64,000 nt of DNA from Lentisphaera marina (GCF_028745505.1 NZ_JAQZZL010000002.1:1922001-1986000), one strand, 5' to 3'. Counted from the stretch's first letter, positions 52,138 through 61,774 are shown. Notes: generated by a model not told the origin, from the letters alone. Made by a program: numbers and translations.

Positions 52138-53262
52138 ATGAGCAAATGCATTTGGATTATCACTGGGGAAGCCTCTGGCGAAATTTATGGTGCGCGAATT
52201 TTCTCCGAAATTAAAAAGCAACATCCCGATGCTCACATCAAAGCCATGGGATGCCGCGAGCTCAAAGAAGCTGGTGCGGAAATAATCCAAGATTCTAGCG
52301 AAATGGCGGTTATGGGTTTTGTAGAAGTCATAAAACGCTACCCCATGTTTAAGAAGATTTTTAATAAGATGGTAGCACGTGCCGCAGAGGAACGCCCCGA
52401 TGCCGTCGTACTAGTGGATTACCCGGGCTACAATTTGCGTTTAGCCAAAAAACTCCACGAGCTCAAAATCAAGACAATTTATTACATCAGCCCTCAAGTT
52501 TGGGCATGGCACAAGAGCCGTATTCCCACAATCAAGCAAGTTGTAGATCGCCTCATTGTTATTTTCCCCTTTGAAGTCGATTTTTGGAAAAAAAATAACT
52601 TCCATGCCGATTTCCTCGGGCACCCCCTCATTGAACTACTTGGCGAAGAAAAAATTGACGAAGCTCGTGACCCCAATAAATTTGTTTTATTACCAGGCAG
52701 TCGCAAGAGTGAACTCAGCACCCTACTGAAACCGATGATTGATTCGGCTTTGCATATTTCGCAAAAACATCCCGACATGCAATTTATGATCCCCGCCGCT
52801 CGCGAATACTTGATCCCAATGATTGAAGACGCCATCAAAGATGTTCCCGACAAATCTAAATTCATTATCGAAAATGGTCGTAGCGTCTACTGGATGCAAA
52901 AAGCTATTGCAGGCCTCGCCTCTTCCGGTACTGTCACTATTCAGGCCGCTATTCTCGGACTACCTTTGATCTCAATTTACAGAGTCAATGCCATTACTTA
53001 TTTCCTTGCCAAACGCCTCGTGGATCTCAACTACTTTACCATGGTCAACATCATTGCTGAAAAAGAAATCTATCGCGAATACCTACAGGGTGAAGTTCGC
53101 CCAGAAATTCTTGTCCCTCAAATAGAGAAGATACTTCCTGGTGGCGAACGCCATGAAGAAGTCATCAATGACTTAGAAGAAATGGTCAAAAAACTTGGCA
53201 AAGGCACAGATATTTTTGCGAAAACCGCAAAGCTAATCTGCGAAAGTGCGGGTCTCTCGTGA
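52138..53262 (+). CDS. lpxB: Lipid-A-disaccharide synthase
   Basis: 374 residues. IWIITGEASGEIYGARIFSE is the LpxB opening (family G-E-x-S-G-D), then GFVEVIKRYPMFKKIF, DAVVLVDYPGYNLRLAKKLH, YYISPQVWAWHKSRIPTIKQ and FVLLPGSRKSELSTLLKPM. GLASSGTVTIQAAILGLPLI is the donor-binding end. It condenses UDP-diacylglucosamine and lipid X, so the organism makes lipid A and has a Gram-negative outer membrane. It overlaps the next gene by 4 nt (GTGA). Confidence 0.97.
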   Translation: MSKCIWIITGEASGEIYGARIFSEIKKQHPDAHIKAMGCRELKEAGAEIIQDSSEMAVMGFVEVIKRYPMFKKIFNKMVARAAEERPDAVVLVDYPGYNLRLAKKLHELKIKTIYYISPQVWAWHKSRIPTIKQVVDRLIVIFPFEVDFWKKNNFHADFLGHPLIELLGEEKIDEARDPNKFVLLPGSRKSELSTLLKPMIDSALHISQKHPDMQFMIPAAREYLIPMIEDAIKDVPDKSKFIIENGRSVYWMQKAIAGLASSGTVTIQAAILGLPLISIYRVNAITYFLAKRLVDLNYFTMVNIIAEKEIYREYLQGEVRPEILVPQIEKILPGGERHEEVINDLEEMVKKLGKGTDIFAKTAKLICESAGLS

Positions 53263-53999
53263 ATTGGACTGATGAATTTTTTGATGCGGAAATCGCAAAG
53301 ATTTTTGCGTCCAAAGCCATTACTTCCCGCAAAATCACCATGCTTATCATTAGCGAAAGGCGCAAAGCCCCCGAGCCAATAAACATGACCTCTGCCGAAC
53401 GTAGTCGCATTTTGATCAATGGCACTTTCAAGCTTTTGGCCTGTTTTGCCAAAGCAGATTTTTTCATTTCAAAACGTGAAGCCACCCTACTCAATTATTT
53501 GATCAAGGGTGAACTCGCCATGAACGCTGAAACGGCTCGACATGCTGTTCAAGTTTTCAATCAAATTCAATCTGTCGCGGACATTGAAGAACATGCCGAG
53601 CAACAAATTGATGATCTTGTTCGTGCTTGGGGTCATGATAATGGCGAAATTCAACGAATCTTCAACATGTGCCTAGCCATGTCACTCTGCCATGGAAAAA
53701 TCTCTTATTTAGCAGACAAATGGCTGCTAAAGATCATCAAGAAGTTTGAGCTTCACCCCATCAACTACATGCCCGTACGTGAACAATTCCTACACCCGCA
53801 TGCTGAAGCTTATCACACATTGCAGATTGCCCCTATGGTAGACCAAGAGCAAATCAAACTTGCTTGGCGACGCCAATGCTCTCTTTATCACCCAGACAAA
53901 CTCATCAAAGCTTCTCAAGAAAAGCAGGCCTGGGCAAAAGAAAAACTCCACCAAATCAACCAGGCTTACGAAATCCTATCAAAAAATAGAAAAGCCTAA
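53259..53999 (+). CDS. TerB-like / J-domain protein (DjlA-like)
   Basis: 246 residues from GTG at 53259, overlapping lpxB by 4 nt. The middle (about 60-160) is a helical TerB/DjlA-type domain: LLACFAKADFFISKREATLL, IQRIFNMCLAMSLCHGKISY and ADKWLLKIIKKFEL. The C-terminal ~65 residues are a J domain with EAYHTLQIAPMVDQEQIKLA, the HPD motif in YHPDKLI and INQAYEILSKN. DjlA proteins stimulate DnaK at the inner membrane, but no N-terminal membrane helix is visible here. The coupling to lpxB suggests an envelope role. Confidence 0.85.
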   Translation: MNWTDEFFDAEIAKIFASKAITSRKITMLIISERRKAPEPINMTSAERSRILINGTFKLLACFAKADFFISKREATLLNYLIKGELAMNAETARHAVQVFNQIQSVADIEEHAEQQIDDLVRAWGHDNGEIQRIFNMCLAMSLCHGKISYLADKWLLKIIKKFELHPINYMPVREQFLHPHAEAYHTLQIAPMVDQEQIKLAWRRQCSLYHPDKLIKASQEKQAWAKEKLHQINQAYEILSKNRKA

Positions 54000-54088
54000 G
54001 TAAAGCAGTACTAAAGATCTGAGTAAATTTTGATTTACACCCTAAGCGAATGTAATTTTTTCTCAAACAAATAATTAGGAAGAAAATC

Positions 54089-54727
54089 ATGATTACTCTT
54101 TATGGCTTGAGCGTCTCACTTTATGTTCGCAAAGTTCGCTTTGTACTCGAACTCAAAAACCTCGACTATCAACATATCATCGCTCTTCCTAGCCAAAGTC
54201 CAGAAGTCTTAGACAAATCACCGCTCGGTAAAATCCCTTATATGACTGATGGCGATTTTGCCCTTAGTGACTCCACCGTTATCGTTCAATACCTCGATAA
54301 GAAATATCCCCACCAACCCATTCTTCCACAAGAACCCCATAGCTTAGCCAAAGCTCTATGGTTTGATGAGTACTCTGACACGAAAGTAAGTGAGATCATC
54401 TCAGGAATTTTCTTCGAACGTTTTGGCGCCCCAAGATTCTTGAACCGCGAGCCTGATGAAGCCATTATTAAAAGCAAAGAAATGCAATTCCCGGTCATCT
54501 TTAATTACCTGGAAGAACAAATCCAAGGCAAGAAATTCTTAGTGAACGAATGCCTCACTCTAGCTGACATTAGCTTAGCGAGCAACTTTGCCAATTTCTT
54601 TAACTTAGGCTACACAATAGATGCGGAGCAATGGCCCCACTTAGCTCAATACACCGATAATCTAATGAATATAGATTTCATCAAGAAACTCATCGAAGCC
54701 GAAAAAGTTGAGATTGAAGGTTTCTAA
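54089..54727 (+). CDS. Glutathione S-transferase family protein
   Basis: 212 residues. The thioredoxin-like N-domain opens ITLYGLSVSLYVRKVRFVLE, with SPLGKIPYMTDGDFALSDST and VQYLDKKYPHQPILPQEP (the GST G-site, cis-Pro and Ser). The helical C-domain has ANFFNLGYTIDAEQWPHLAQ. No catalytic Cys is obvious in the first motif (Ser-Leu-Tyr-Val-Arg-Lys), so it would be a Ser or Tyr type. The substrate is unknown. It is transcribed alone and ends before a perfect palindromic terminator. Confidence 0.9.
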   Translation: MITLYGLSVSLYVRKVRFVLELKNLDYQHIIALPSQSPEVLDKSPLGKIPYMTDGDFALSDSTVIVQYLDKKYPHQPILPQEPHSLAKALWFDEYSDTKVSEIISGIFFERFGAPRFLNREPDEAIIKSKEMQFPVIFNYLEEQIQGKKFLVNECLTLADISLASNFANFFNLGYTIDAEQWPHLAQYTDNLMNIDFIKKLIEAEKVEIEGF

Positions 54728-54761
54728 GTCCCATTAAGAGAAAAAAGCTATAAGATAGAAT

Positions 54762-54795
54762 AAAAAGGCGAAATCATATATGATTTCGCCTTTTT
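54762..54795. terminator. Bidirectional terminator between GST gene and lysS
   Basis: The 34-nt stretch is a perfect inverted repeat of 17 nt per arm (AAAAAGGCGAAATCATA and its complement) with T-runs in both directions. The central TATA bases would form the loop. It lies between two convergent genes. Confidence 0.92.
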
Positions 54796-54813
54796 TAGCA
54801 ATGCTTTCTATGC

Positions 54814-56292
54814 TTAGATATTCTTAAGCTGTGGAAATAAGATGACGTCGCGGATTGTGGGAGCTCCAGTGAGCATCATCACGAGGCGGTCAACACCCAT
54901 ACCCATACCACCTGCAGGAGGCATGCCGTGTTCTAAGGCTGTGAGGAAGCTTTCGTCAATGCGGCCGCTATCTTCTTCTTCAGTACCTTTGGCACGCTCA
55001 AACTGATCCATAAGACGCTTGCGCTGCTCAATTGGGTCATTTAACTCAGAGTAACCTGGAGCAAGTTCTTTACCATCACAGACTAATTCGAATACGTCCA
55101 CAAGCTCAGGATTCTCTGAACAGCGTTTAGCTAAAGGCACCATGTGTACCGGAAGCTTAGTAACAAAAGTCGGCTGAATGAGCGTTGGCTCAATTTTCTT
55201 GGAGTAGACTTCTTCAGTGATTTCTTCTTCAGTCCAATCCGGCATGATTGTGCAACCCATTTCACGAGCAATGTTTGCGCGTTCTTCGTCAGAAATATCA
55301 AACCAATCTTCGCGAGTATGTTCGATGAGGAGATCACGGTGAGTTACAACTCTGAAATCTTTTTCGAAGTCAATGACTTTGCCATCGGGGTGAGTGACTT
55401 GAAGTGTACCGATCACTTTTTGTGCACAATGACGAATAATGCCCTGCATGAGGTCCATCATTGTTGAGCAATCGCCATATGCCTGATAGGCTTCAATCGC
55501 TGTAAATTCAGGGTTATGCTGCTTTGACACCCCCTCGTTACGGAAGTTACGATTAATCTCGAATACGCGCTCAAAACCACCAACGAGAAGCATCTTCAGG
55601 TAGAGCTCGGGAGCAATACGCATAAACATCTCTTGGTCGAGTGCATTATAATGTGTTACGAAAGGACGCGCGGACGCTCCACCGGGAATTGGGTGCATCA
55701 TGGGAGTTTCAACTTCCATGTAGCTATCCTTTTCGAGGTATTCACGCATGGCAGAAATAATTGCGGCACGCTGACGGAAAACGCGACGGCTTTCATCATT
55801 AGAAATTAAATCTAAGTAACGCTGACGGTAACGAGTTTCAACATCTTTGAGGCCATGAAATTTTTCTGGGAGAGGACGAAGTGCCTTCGATAGAACTTTG
55901 TAAGTTGCCGTACGTACAGTAATTTCGTCTTTTTTAGTTTTGAAGAGTTCACCATCTACACCGATGATATCGCCGATATCCATCTTTTTCATGCGATTGA
56001 ACTCATCTTGCTCCATCTCATTGCGACTTGCGTAAATCTGAATACGACCTTCAGCATCTTGAATCGTTGCAAAAAGTGCCTTACCCATAACGCGCACAGT
56101 CATCACACGACCAGCTACTCGTAGTGCTTGACCTTCAGTCTCTTCTTTATAGTTAGCCTTAGCCGTTTCTGAATGAGTTGTTTCTGTAAATTTTTCACCG
56201 TAGGCATTGATGCCTGCATCCGTTAAATTCTTGAGTTTTTGCTTACGAATCGCAATTTGCTCATTGTCTTCTTTGTGTGTATTCTCTGACAT
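54814..56292 (-). CDS. lysS: Lysyl-tRNA synthetase, class II
   Basis: 492 residues. The N-terminal OB-fold has ALRVAGRVMTVRVMGKALFA and IQIYASRNEMEQDEF. Motif 1 text is KDVETRYRQRYLDLISND; motif 2 FERVFEINRNFRNEGVSKQH; ELAPGYSELNDPIEQRKRL; and motif 3 GMPPAGGMGMGVDRLVMML. Length and order are those of the bacterial class-II enzyme that charges tRNA-Lys. It is a single gene with 124 nt before the sigma-factor gene stop on the same strand. Confidence 0.97.
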   Translation of the reverse strand: MSENTHKEDNEQIAIRKQKLKNLTDAGINAYGEKFTETTHSETAKANYKEETEGQALRVAGRVMTVRVMGKALFATIQDAEGRIQIYASRNEMEQDEFNRMKKMDIGDIIGVDGELFKTKKDEITVRTATYKVLSKALRPLPEKFHGLKDVETRYRQRYLDLISNDESRRVFRQRAAIISAMREYLEKDSYMEVETPMMHPIPGGASARPFVTHYNALDQEMFMRIAPELYLKMLLVGGFERVFEINRNFRNEGVSKQHNPEFTAIEAYQAYGDCSTMMDLMQGIIRHCAQKVIGTLQVTHPDGKVIDFEKDFRVVTHRDLLIEHTREDWFDISDEERANIAREMGCTIMPDWTEEEITEEVYSKKIEPTLIQPTFVTKLPVHMVPLAKRCSENPELVDVFELVCDGKELAPGYSELNDPIEQRKRLMDQFERAKGTEEEDSGRIDESFLTALEHGMPPAGGMGMGVDRLVMMLTGAPTIRDVILFPQLKNI

Positions 56293-56415
56293 CTCTAGTT
56301 TCTCCGTTATGCAGTCAGTTAAAATCTATATAAAATCGCGCATAAGATACCTAAAAGCTTTGTTTTGACAAGCCTTGATTTCGAATAACTTAGAAAAGTG
56401 GAAGTTTTGATTAAT

Positions 56416-57630
56416 TTAGAGGTCTAAACCCAAACATTTTACTGCCGTGGGACGGCGTAATTTTTTTAGTGCCGAAGTCTCAATCTGGCGAATTCTTTCA
56501 CGGGAAATACCAAATTCATTGGCAATATTTTCGAGTGTATGATATTCGCCATCTACCAAACCGAAACGCAAACGCAAAATTTCTTGTTCGCGTTCATTGA
56601 GAATATCGAGCATTGCGACCAAACTTTCATGGAGTTGCTTCTCTTCAACTTCAGCATCTGGCAAAATATCGTCGTCATTACTAACGATATCACCGAGCTC
56701 ACCTGTGTGTTCTTCTGAAACCGTGGTTTGAAGAGAGATGGGCTGTTGGCACATACGCTTGAGTGAACGAATTTTGGCAGGAGATAATTCAACCGCTTCA
56801 GAGACTTCATCAATACTTGGTTCACGGCCAAATTTCTGAAAGAGCTCACGTTCCGTACGATAGATCTTGTTGACTTTCACCATAATATTAGCGGGCAACT
56901 TCATGGTTCTTACCATTTCAGTTCTGGCACGTGACACTGCTTGGCGTATCCACCAAGTCGCATATGTGGAGAATGTGTAACCGAAGCTAGCATCATATTT
57001 CTCTACTGCTGAAACTAGACCAATGTTGCCTTCTTGGATTAAATCCAAAAAGCCTTCTTGTGAATTTGAATATTTGCGAGCAATAGAAATAACCAGGCGT
57101 AAATTGCCTTCCACCATTGCATTTACAGAGTTTTCCATGCGGTAATAAGATTTGCGAAAACCATCAGCAAAATGTTTCATGAGTGATTCTTCTAAAATGA
57201 AGCAAGTCTCATATTCTTTTTGCTTAAATTTTTCGCTCATGTCTGTATAAAAAGCAACTGAAAATTGTAAATCGCGAATTTTGTTTGCTAGAGCTTTGTA
57301 AATTAATGAGTTTTCTTCTTTATCGTGACCTGCACTCGATTCTTCAGTATTTGTTAGATAGCCTACAACATCAGCTACCGAGTAATCACTCGATCTTTCT
57401 CCAGTAAAATAATGTCGTTTACGACCTGCGTGATCGCGATAGCCTTCTTCTAAAAGTAATTCTCTGATGAGTTGGGGGAAAGCAGCTAAAAGTTCATTCA
57501 AATGAACTCTAGATTCACGAAAACTTGAAGAGTAATAAACCTCTTCTTCACTACTTAATCGTGGTAGGTTAGCCACATTCTGCATATAGGCAGATACTGT
57601 ATCAATTCCAGAGTAACTCGAATAAGACAT
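56416..57630 (-). CDS. Sigma-70 factor, primary/group 2 type
   Basis: 404 residues. Region 1.2 is at DTVSAYMQNVANLPRLSSEE. Region 2 reads VEGNLRLVISIARKYSNSQE, GFLDLIQEGNIGLVSAVEKY and TFSTYATWWIRQAVSRA. Region 3 follows, and region 4 is at LNEREQEILRLRFGLVDGEY and FGISRERIRQIETSALKKLR. A spacer of ~120 residues separates regions 1.2 and 2. Region 1.1 is absent, so this may be the housekeeping factor in a short form or a group-2 stress factor; the sequence alone does not decide. It is divergent from mutS2. Confidence 0.92.
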   Translation of the reverse strand: MSYSSYSGIDTVSAYMQNVANLPRLSSEEEVYYSSSFRESRVHLNELLAAFPQLIRELLLEEGYRDHAGRKRHYFTGERSSDYSVADVVGYLTNTEESSAGHDKEENSLIYKALANKIRDLQFSVAFYTDMSEKFKQKEYETCFILEESLMKHFADGFRKSYYRMENSVNAMVEGNLRLVISIARKYSNSQEGFLDLIQEGNIGLVSAVEKYDASFGYTFSTYATWWIRQAVSRARTEMVRTMKLPANIMVKVNKIYRTERELFQKFGREPSIDEVSEAVELSPAKIRSLKRMCQQPISLQTTVSEEHTGELGDIVSNDDDILPDAEVEEKQLHESLVAMLDILNEREQEILRLRFGLVDGEYHTLENIANEFGISRERIRQIETSALKKLRRPTAVKCLGLDL

Positions 57631-57658
57631 ATAACTCGTTTTTTAACTAATTGTTAAG

Positions 57659-57672
57659 TTAAGCTAGCTTAA
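57659..57672. promoter_or_regulatory. 14-bp perfect palindrome between sigma-70 gene and mutS2
   Basis: TTAAGCTAGCTTAA is a perfect palindrome 29 nt before the sigma gene start and 90 nt before mutS2. It could be an operator in this divergent promoter region. There is no second copy close by. Confidence 0.25.
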
Positions 57673-57761
57673 TAATAGGGGAAAGCAAGAGCCATACTCA
57701 TCTTGAAGTGCTTGTTTTGCGTTTTACATTGCTGCCTCAAATTCAACAATAGCTTATAAGT

Positions 57762-60137
57762 ATGAACCAACACAGTCAACAAATCCTAGAATTCCCAGAA
57801 CTCTTAAACTGGATTGCCTCTTTTGCTAGAAGCTCTTCGGGTAAAAAATCTATTGCTCGTATACAGCCCAGCGGTGCAAAAGTACCACGTCGACAAAAGC
57901 TCTACCGCGATTTTGATGCCGTCACTCAACTCATCCCCGAAGGCATTCCCTGCAGTGCCTTTTCGCTCCCAGATTTGAGTGCATTAAATGCAGTTGATTC
58001 CTGGATTGAACCGGACGAAATCATTCATGTTCGTAGCTTCATCACTTATTCTGCTCAAATGTATGCCTGCTTCAATAAAGAATCTCTCAAAACCTTTGAA
58101 AGTATTCGCGAACTCCACGAACGCATTCTCCCCTTTCGCGAACTCCGCGATGAGTTCAATAAAATTTTTGATGCCAAAGACCAAATTAAAGATAATGCTT
58201 CCAAAGAATTAGCCGCACTGCGCCCCATGATTCGTCGCTGTGAGAAGGCGATCAAAAACCGCTTAGATTATTACTTAAAAAACGATAAGAATGATATCTT
58301 CCAAGATAAATACATCACCTCGCGCAACGATCGTTTTTGCTTACCTTTAAAAAGAGATCAAAAGAGTAAACTCAAGGGCATTGTCCATGATGAGTCCGCT
58401 ACTGGGCAGACCATTTTCATTGAGCCTGAATCTATTGTCGCTCTGGGAAATGAACGCGCCGGGATGCTCAGCGAAGAACGAAAGCTCATTTTAAAAATCA
58501 TTATTGAGCTCTGTGCGAGTATTCGAACAGAAATACCCAACCTTCAGCAAGCTTTCAAAGCCCTCACCCTCTGCGATCAATGTTTTGCGGTCCAAGCCTG
58601 GAGCGAAGAAGTTAAAGCACGTTTCCCAAAGACTGGTAATACCTTTAAATTAATTAATGCACGTCATCCGCTACTCTATAAAACTCTAAAGGATCAAGGC
58701 CAGGAAGAAAATTTAGTACCTCTAAACATGGAGCTCCCTTCTGACCTCACTACCCTTGCAGTCACAGGCTCAAACACTGGCGGTAAAACACTGATCTTAA
58801 AAACTATCGGTCTCATTAGCATCATGCATCAGAGCGGACTCCCCGTACCACTAAATGAATTCTCTGAACTCCCACTTTTTGAAGATATTTTGGCTGACAT
58901 CGGTGACGAACAATCCATTAGTCAAAACCTTTCCACCTTTTCTGCTCACCTCAAATCGATCAGTAACATACTGAAATTAGCTCGTAAAAAGAAAAGCCTC
59001 GTCCTCTTAGATGAACTAGGTTCTGGAACTGATCCTGTGGAAGGCGGAGCCCTTGGCAATGCTATTTTAATGGCTCTAGCCAAAAGCGAATCACTCAGCT
59101 TGCTCACCACTCATATTGGCTCCATAAAAGTTTTTGCTCAAGAGCAAGAAGGCATGATGAATGCTGCCGTACGTTTCAATCGTCAAAGTTTAAAACCCGA
59201 ATACATTTTAGACATTGGCATACCTGGCGCTAGTCACGCCATCGAAATCGCCCGCAACCACGGGCTTCCCCACGACATCCTTAAAGATGCTAAAAGCTTC
59301 CTCTCCGACAAAGAACTCAAGCTCGAAAACGTGATTGGTAAACTGCAAAAACAACAAAGCCAAATGCAAAGGGATGCTCGCGAAGCTCGCAGTAGTCGCG
59401 ACACTGCATTAAAGGAAGCCGCCAGCGTTCAAGAAGAATTGACAACTCTACGCCGCGAACGCAAAGATATTTTGCGACAAGCGCAAAGAGAAGCGGAAAG
59501 CATACTTAATAATGCTCGTAGCCAAGTTGAGAAAGTTGAGCGCAAGCTCAAAAAACATCAACCTGAAGCTGATATTAGCAACCTTCGCAAACAAGTTATC
59601 CAAAAACGTGATGGCCTAAGAACTGCCCTCGACAACAACCAAGTCACACCCGCTGAGCCTGTGAAAGACCAAGAACTCAAAGAAGGCGATAAAGTTTGGG
59701 TCGAAAAACTTCAAAGTCACGCAAAAATCATCAAAGTTGAAAAACGTGGCAAGCAATTCCTTCTGGATGCCGATGGCATGCAAATCAATGTAAAACGAAG
59801 TGAACTCGGCACCGCCGAATCTGTCCCCGAAGTCAAAAAGCCCAAGATCAAACAAGCCAAACAAAGCTATCGTTTGACCAATAATGTCTCGATGGAAATC
59901 AAACTCATCGGCATGTATGCAGAAGCTGCCTTGCGCGAATTAGATACTTGGCTCTCATCGGCTTATGGCAGTAATCACGATCAAGTCAAAATCATTCATG
60001 GTCGTGGCTCTGGACAATTGCGCCGCGCCGTCCATAAACATCTCGCAACGCAGAAATATATTCAGCGTTTTTATTGCCCGGATCTTTCGGAAGACCCCGC
60101 AGGCGATGCAGTGACTTGGGTTGAATTCAAACGCTAA
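57762..60137 (+). CDS. mutS2: MutS2 endonuclease / ribosome-rescue ATPase
   Basis: 791 residues. The N-terminal part shows YITSRNDRFCLPLKRDQKSK and GIVHDESATGQTIFIEPESI, the MutS2 core. The ATPase has AVTGSNTGGKTLILKTIGLI (Walker A), DIGDEQSISQNLSTFSAHLK and KSLVLLDELGSGTDPVEGGA (Walker B), followed by a long coiled coil (KLQKQQSQMQRDAREARSSR) and a KOW-like stretch (LKEGDKVWVEKLQSHAKIIK). The C-terminal Smr domain has VKIIHGRGSGQLRRAVHKHL. MutS2 suppresses recombination and, in some bacteria, splits collided ribosomes. The stop shares a base with the next ATG. Confidence 0.96.
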   Translation: MNQHSQQILEFPELLNWIASFARSSSGKKSIARIQPSGAKVPRRQKLYRDFDAVTQLIPEGIPCSAFSLPDLSALNAVDSWIEPDEIIHVRSFITYSAQMYACFNKESLKTFESIRELHERILPFRELRDEFNKIFDAKDQIKDNASKELAALRPMIRRCEKAIKNRLDYYLKNDKNDIFQDKYITSRNDRFCLPLKRDQKSKLKGIVHDESATGQTIFIEPESIVALGNERAGMLSEERKLILKIIIELCASIRTEIPNLQQAFKALTLCDQCFAVQAWSEEVKARFPKTGNTFKLINARHPLLYKTLKDQGQEENLVPLNMELPSDLTTLAVTGSNTGGKTLILKTIGLISIMHQSGLPVPLNEFSELPLFEDILADIGDEQSISQNLSTFSAHLKSISNILKLARKKKSLVLLDELGSGTDPVEGGALGNAILMALAKSESLSLLTTHIGSIKVFAQEQEGMMNAAVRFNRQSLKPEYILDIGIPGASHAIEIARNHGLPHDILKDAKSFLSDKELKLENVIGKLQKQQSQMQRDAREARSSRDTALKEAASVQEELTTLRRERKDILRQAQREAESILNNARSQVEKVERKLKKHQPEADISNLRKQVIQKRDGLRTALDNNQVTPAEPVKDQELKEGDKVWVEKLQSHAKIIKVEKRGKQFLLDADGMQINVKRSELGTAESVPEVKKPKIKQAKQSYRLTNNVSMEIKLIGMYAEAALRELDTWLSSAYGSNHDQVKIIHGRGSGQLRRAVHKHLATQKYIQRFYCPDLSEDPAGDAVTWVEFKR

Positions 60138-61432
60138 TGATTAAGCAAATTACCAGCCAATTTAAAGATGCAAGGCACCTAGTTAAGTGGCTAGCGATCT
60201 CTATTTTAGTTGGTTTCTTAGTCGGCTCGGCCGTGGCCTGGTTTCTCATGGGCCTAGAATGGGCTGGCAACTTTCGCGACAATCGCATGTGGATCCTATG
60301 GTTATTACCACTTGGAGGCTTAGCTATTGGACTCACCTATCATTACCTTGGGCAAAATGTCGTCAAAGGCAACAATCAACTTCTGGACGAAATCATCCAG
60401 CCAAAAAAGATTATTCCCCTGCGTATGGCGCCCTTAGTTGCTCTCGGAACCATTGCCACCCACCTCTTTGGCGGATCTGCGGGACGCGAGGGTACGGGAG
60501 TACAAATGGGTGGGGCAATTGCCGATCAATTTAGTCAAGTATTCAAACTCGATAAAGACGAACGTCGCATTCTAATTATTGCGGGTATCGCAGCTGGTTT
60601 TTCCGCTGTCTTTGGAACTCCTCTCGCAGGCGCCGTCTTCGCCCTCGAAGTCTACATAATTGGACGCGTTCAGTATCAAGCCATCTTACCTGCTTTCCTC
60701 TCCGCAATCATTGCCAATCAAGTTTGCGTTCAATGGAAATACCCCATGGTCGTCACTCATACTCACTACCTTCACCCCGAAGCTTTAGTCCTTAGTCCAT
60801 CAACTCTATTTTACACTTTCGTAGTTGCTATTCTTTTTGGTTGGACTGCCATGCTATTTTCTAAAGCCAATCATTTTTGGAGTGATCTCTTTTCTAAAAA
60901 AATATCTTACCCACCCCTGCGTCCCTTTATTGGCGGAATCATTCTTGCCATTTCCTTCTGGCTTTTAGCCCAAAGCTCCATTGATTTCACAAAATATGTC
61001 GGGCTTGGCGTGCCCATTATTGAAGGTTCATTTACCAAGCAAATGATGCCTTATGATTTTGCGCTCAAACTACTTTTTACTTCATTCACCCTTGGCGCAG
61101 GTTTTAAAGGTGGAGAAGTCACCCCTCTGTTTTTTATTGGAGCAACTTTGGGTTCCGCACTCTCATGCATAGTCCCACTTCCCATTGCCTTACTCACTGC
61201 CATCGGCTTTGTAGGAGTCTTTTCCGGAGCTACCAATACTCCGATCGCGTGCACTCTCATGGGCATTGAACTTTTTGGTGCGCAAATCGGCATCTACCTT
61301 GGCCTATCTTGCGTTGTAGCCTATATCTTTTCCGGTCACTCAAGTATCTACAGCTCACAAATCCTTCATCACGTCAAAACTCCTAGCCTCAAAGACGATC
61401 AAGATAAAACTTTAGGGGATAAGGATAAATAA
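60137..61432 (+). CDS. CLC-type anion transporter, CLC-F (fluoride/proton antiporter) subgroup
   Basis: 431 residues and about ten hydrophobic helices. The signatures are those of the fluoride-exporting CLC group rather than chloride CLCs: VVKGNNQLLDEI (77-86) where chloride CLCs carry their Ser motif region, GGSAGREGTGVQMGG (112-126, GREGT in place of GKEGP), AAGFSAVFGTPLAGAVFALE and GFKGGEVTPLFFIGATLGS. It would export fluoride in exchange for protons and relieve fluoride toxicity. The substrate is inferred from motifs. It is coupled to mutS2 by a TAATG junction and has no visible fluoride riboswitch of its own. Confidence 0.82.
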   Translation: MIKQITSQFKDARHLVKWLAISILVGFLVGSAVAWFLMGLEWAGNFRDNRMWILWLLPLGGLAIGLTYHYLGQNVVKGNNQLLDEIIQPKKIIPLRMAPLVALGTIATHLFGGSAGREGTGVQMGGAIADQFSQVFKLDKDERRILIIAGIAAGFSAVFGTPLAGAVFALEVYIIGRVQYQAILPAFLSAIIANQVCVQWKYPMVVTHTHYLHPEALVLSPSTLFYTFVVAILFGWTAMLFSKANHFWSDLFSKKISYPPLRPFIGGIILAISFWLLAQSSIDFTKYVGLGVPIIEGSFTKQMMPYDFALKLLFTSFTLGAGFKGGEVTPLFFIGATLGSALSCIVPLPIALLTAIGFVGVFSGATNTPIACTLMGIELFGAQIGIYLGLSCVVAYIFSGHSSIYSSQILHHVKTPSLKDDQDKTLGDKDK

Positions 61433-61441
61433 ACGTCTACC

Positions 61442-61753
61442 TTATAAAAAAGTGATTTCGTAAAGCTTTTCAACTTTTTTGCGTGCCCATTCATTTTTGC
61501 GGAGGAATTTCAGGCTTGATTTCATGGATGGATCATGATTAAAACAACGAATTTCTATACGTTCGCCAAGACCTTCCCAGCCATAGTATTCTTCCAAGTT
61601 AATAAGCATGATTTTGAGCGTCACACCATCCATGGGATTCTTTTTCCGCGTGCCATAAACGAGTTCATCTAACTCTTCTTCATTGAAAACTTCAGGAACT
61701 AAACCATCTGCAGTTTTGTCTTGATCATCATTGTTCTCTTCTGTACTCGTCAT
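61442..61753 (-). CDS. VF530/DUF2132 family DNA-binding-like protein
   Basis: 103 residues. The C-terminal two thirds match the family closely: KNPMDGVTLKIMLINLEEYY, GWEGLGERIEIRCFNHDPSM and KSSLKFLRKNEWARKKVEKL. The acidic N-terminal 35 residues (STEENNDDQDKTADGLVPEV) are probably disordered. Family members are small helical proteins with suspected DNA binding. It follows ung by 21 nt in the adk-DUF2760-M50-ung operon and is convergent with the CLC gene. Confidence 0.93.
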   Translation of the reverse strand: MTSTEENNDDQDKTADGLVPEVFNEEELDELVYGTRKKNPMDGVTLKIMLINLEEYYGWEGLGERIEIRCFNHDPSMKSSLKFLRKNEWARKKVEKLYEITFL

Positions 61754-61774
61754 AGAACTTAACCTTTTATAAGT

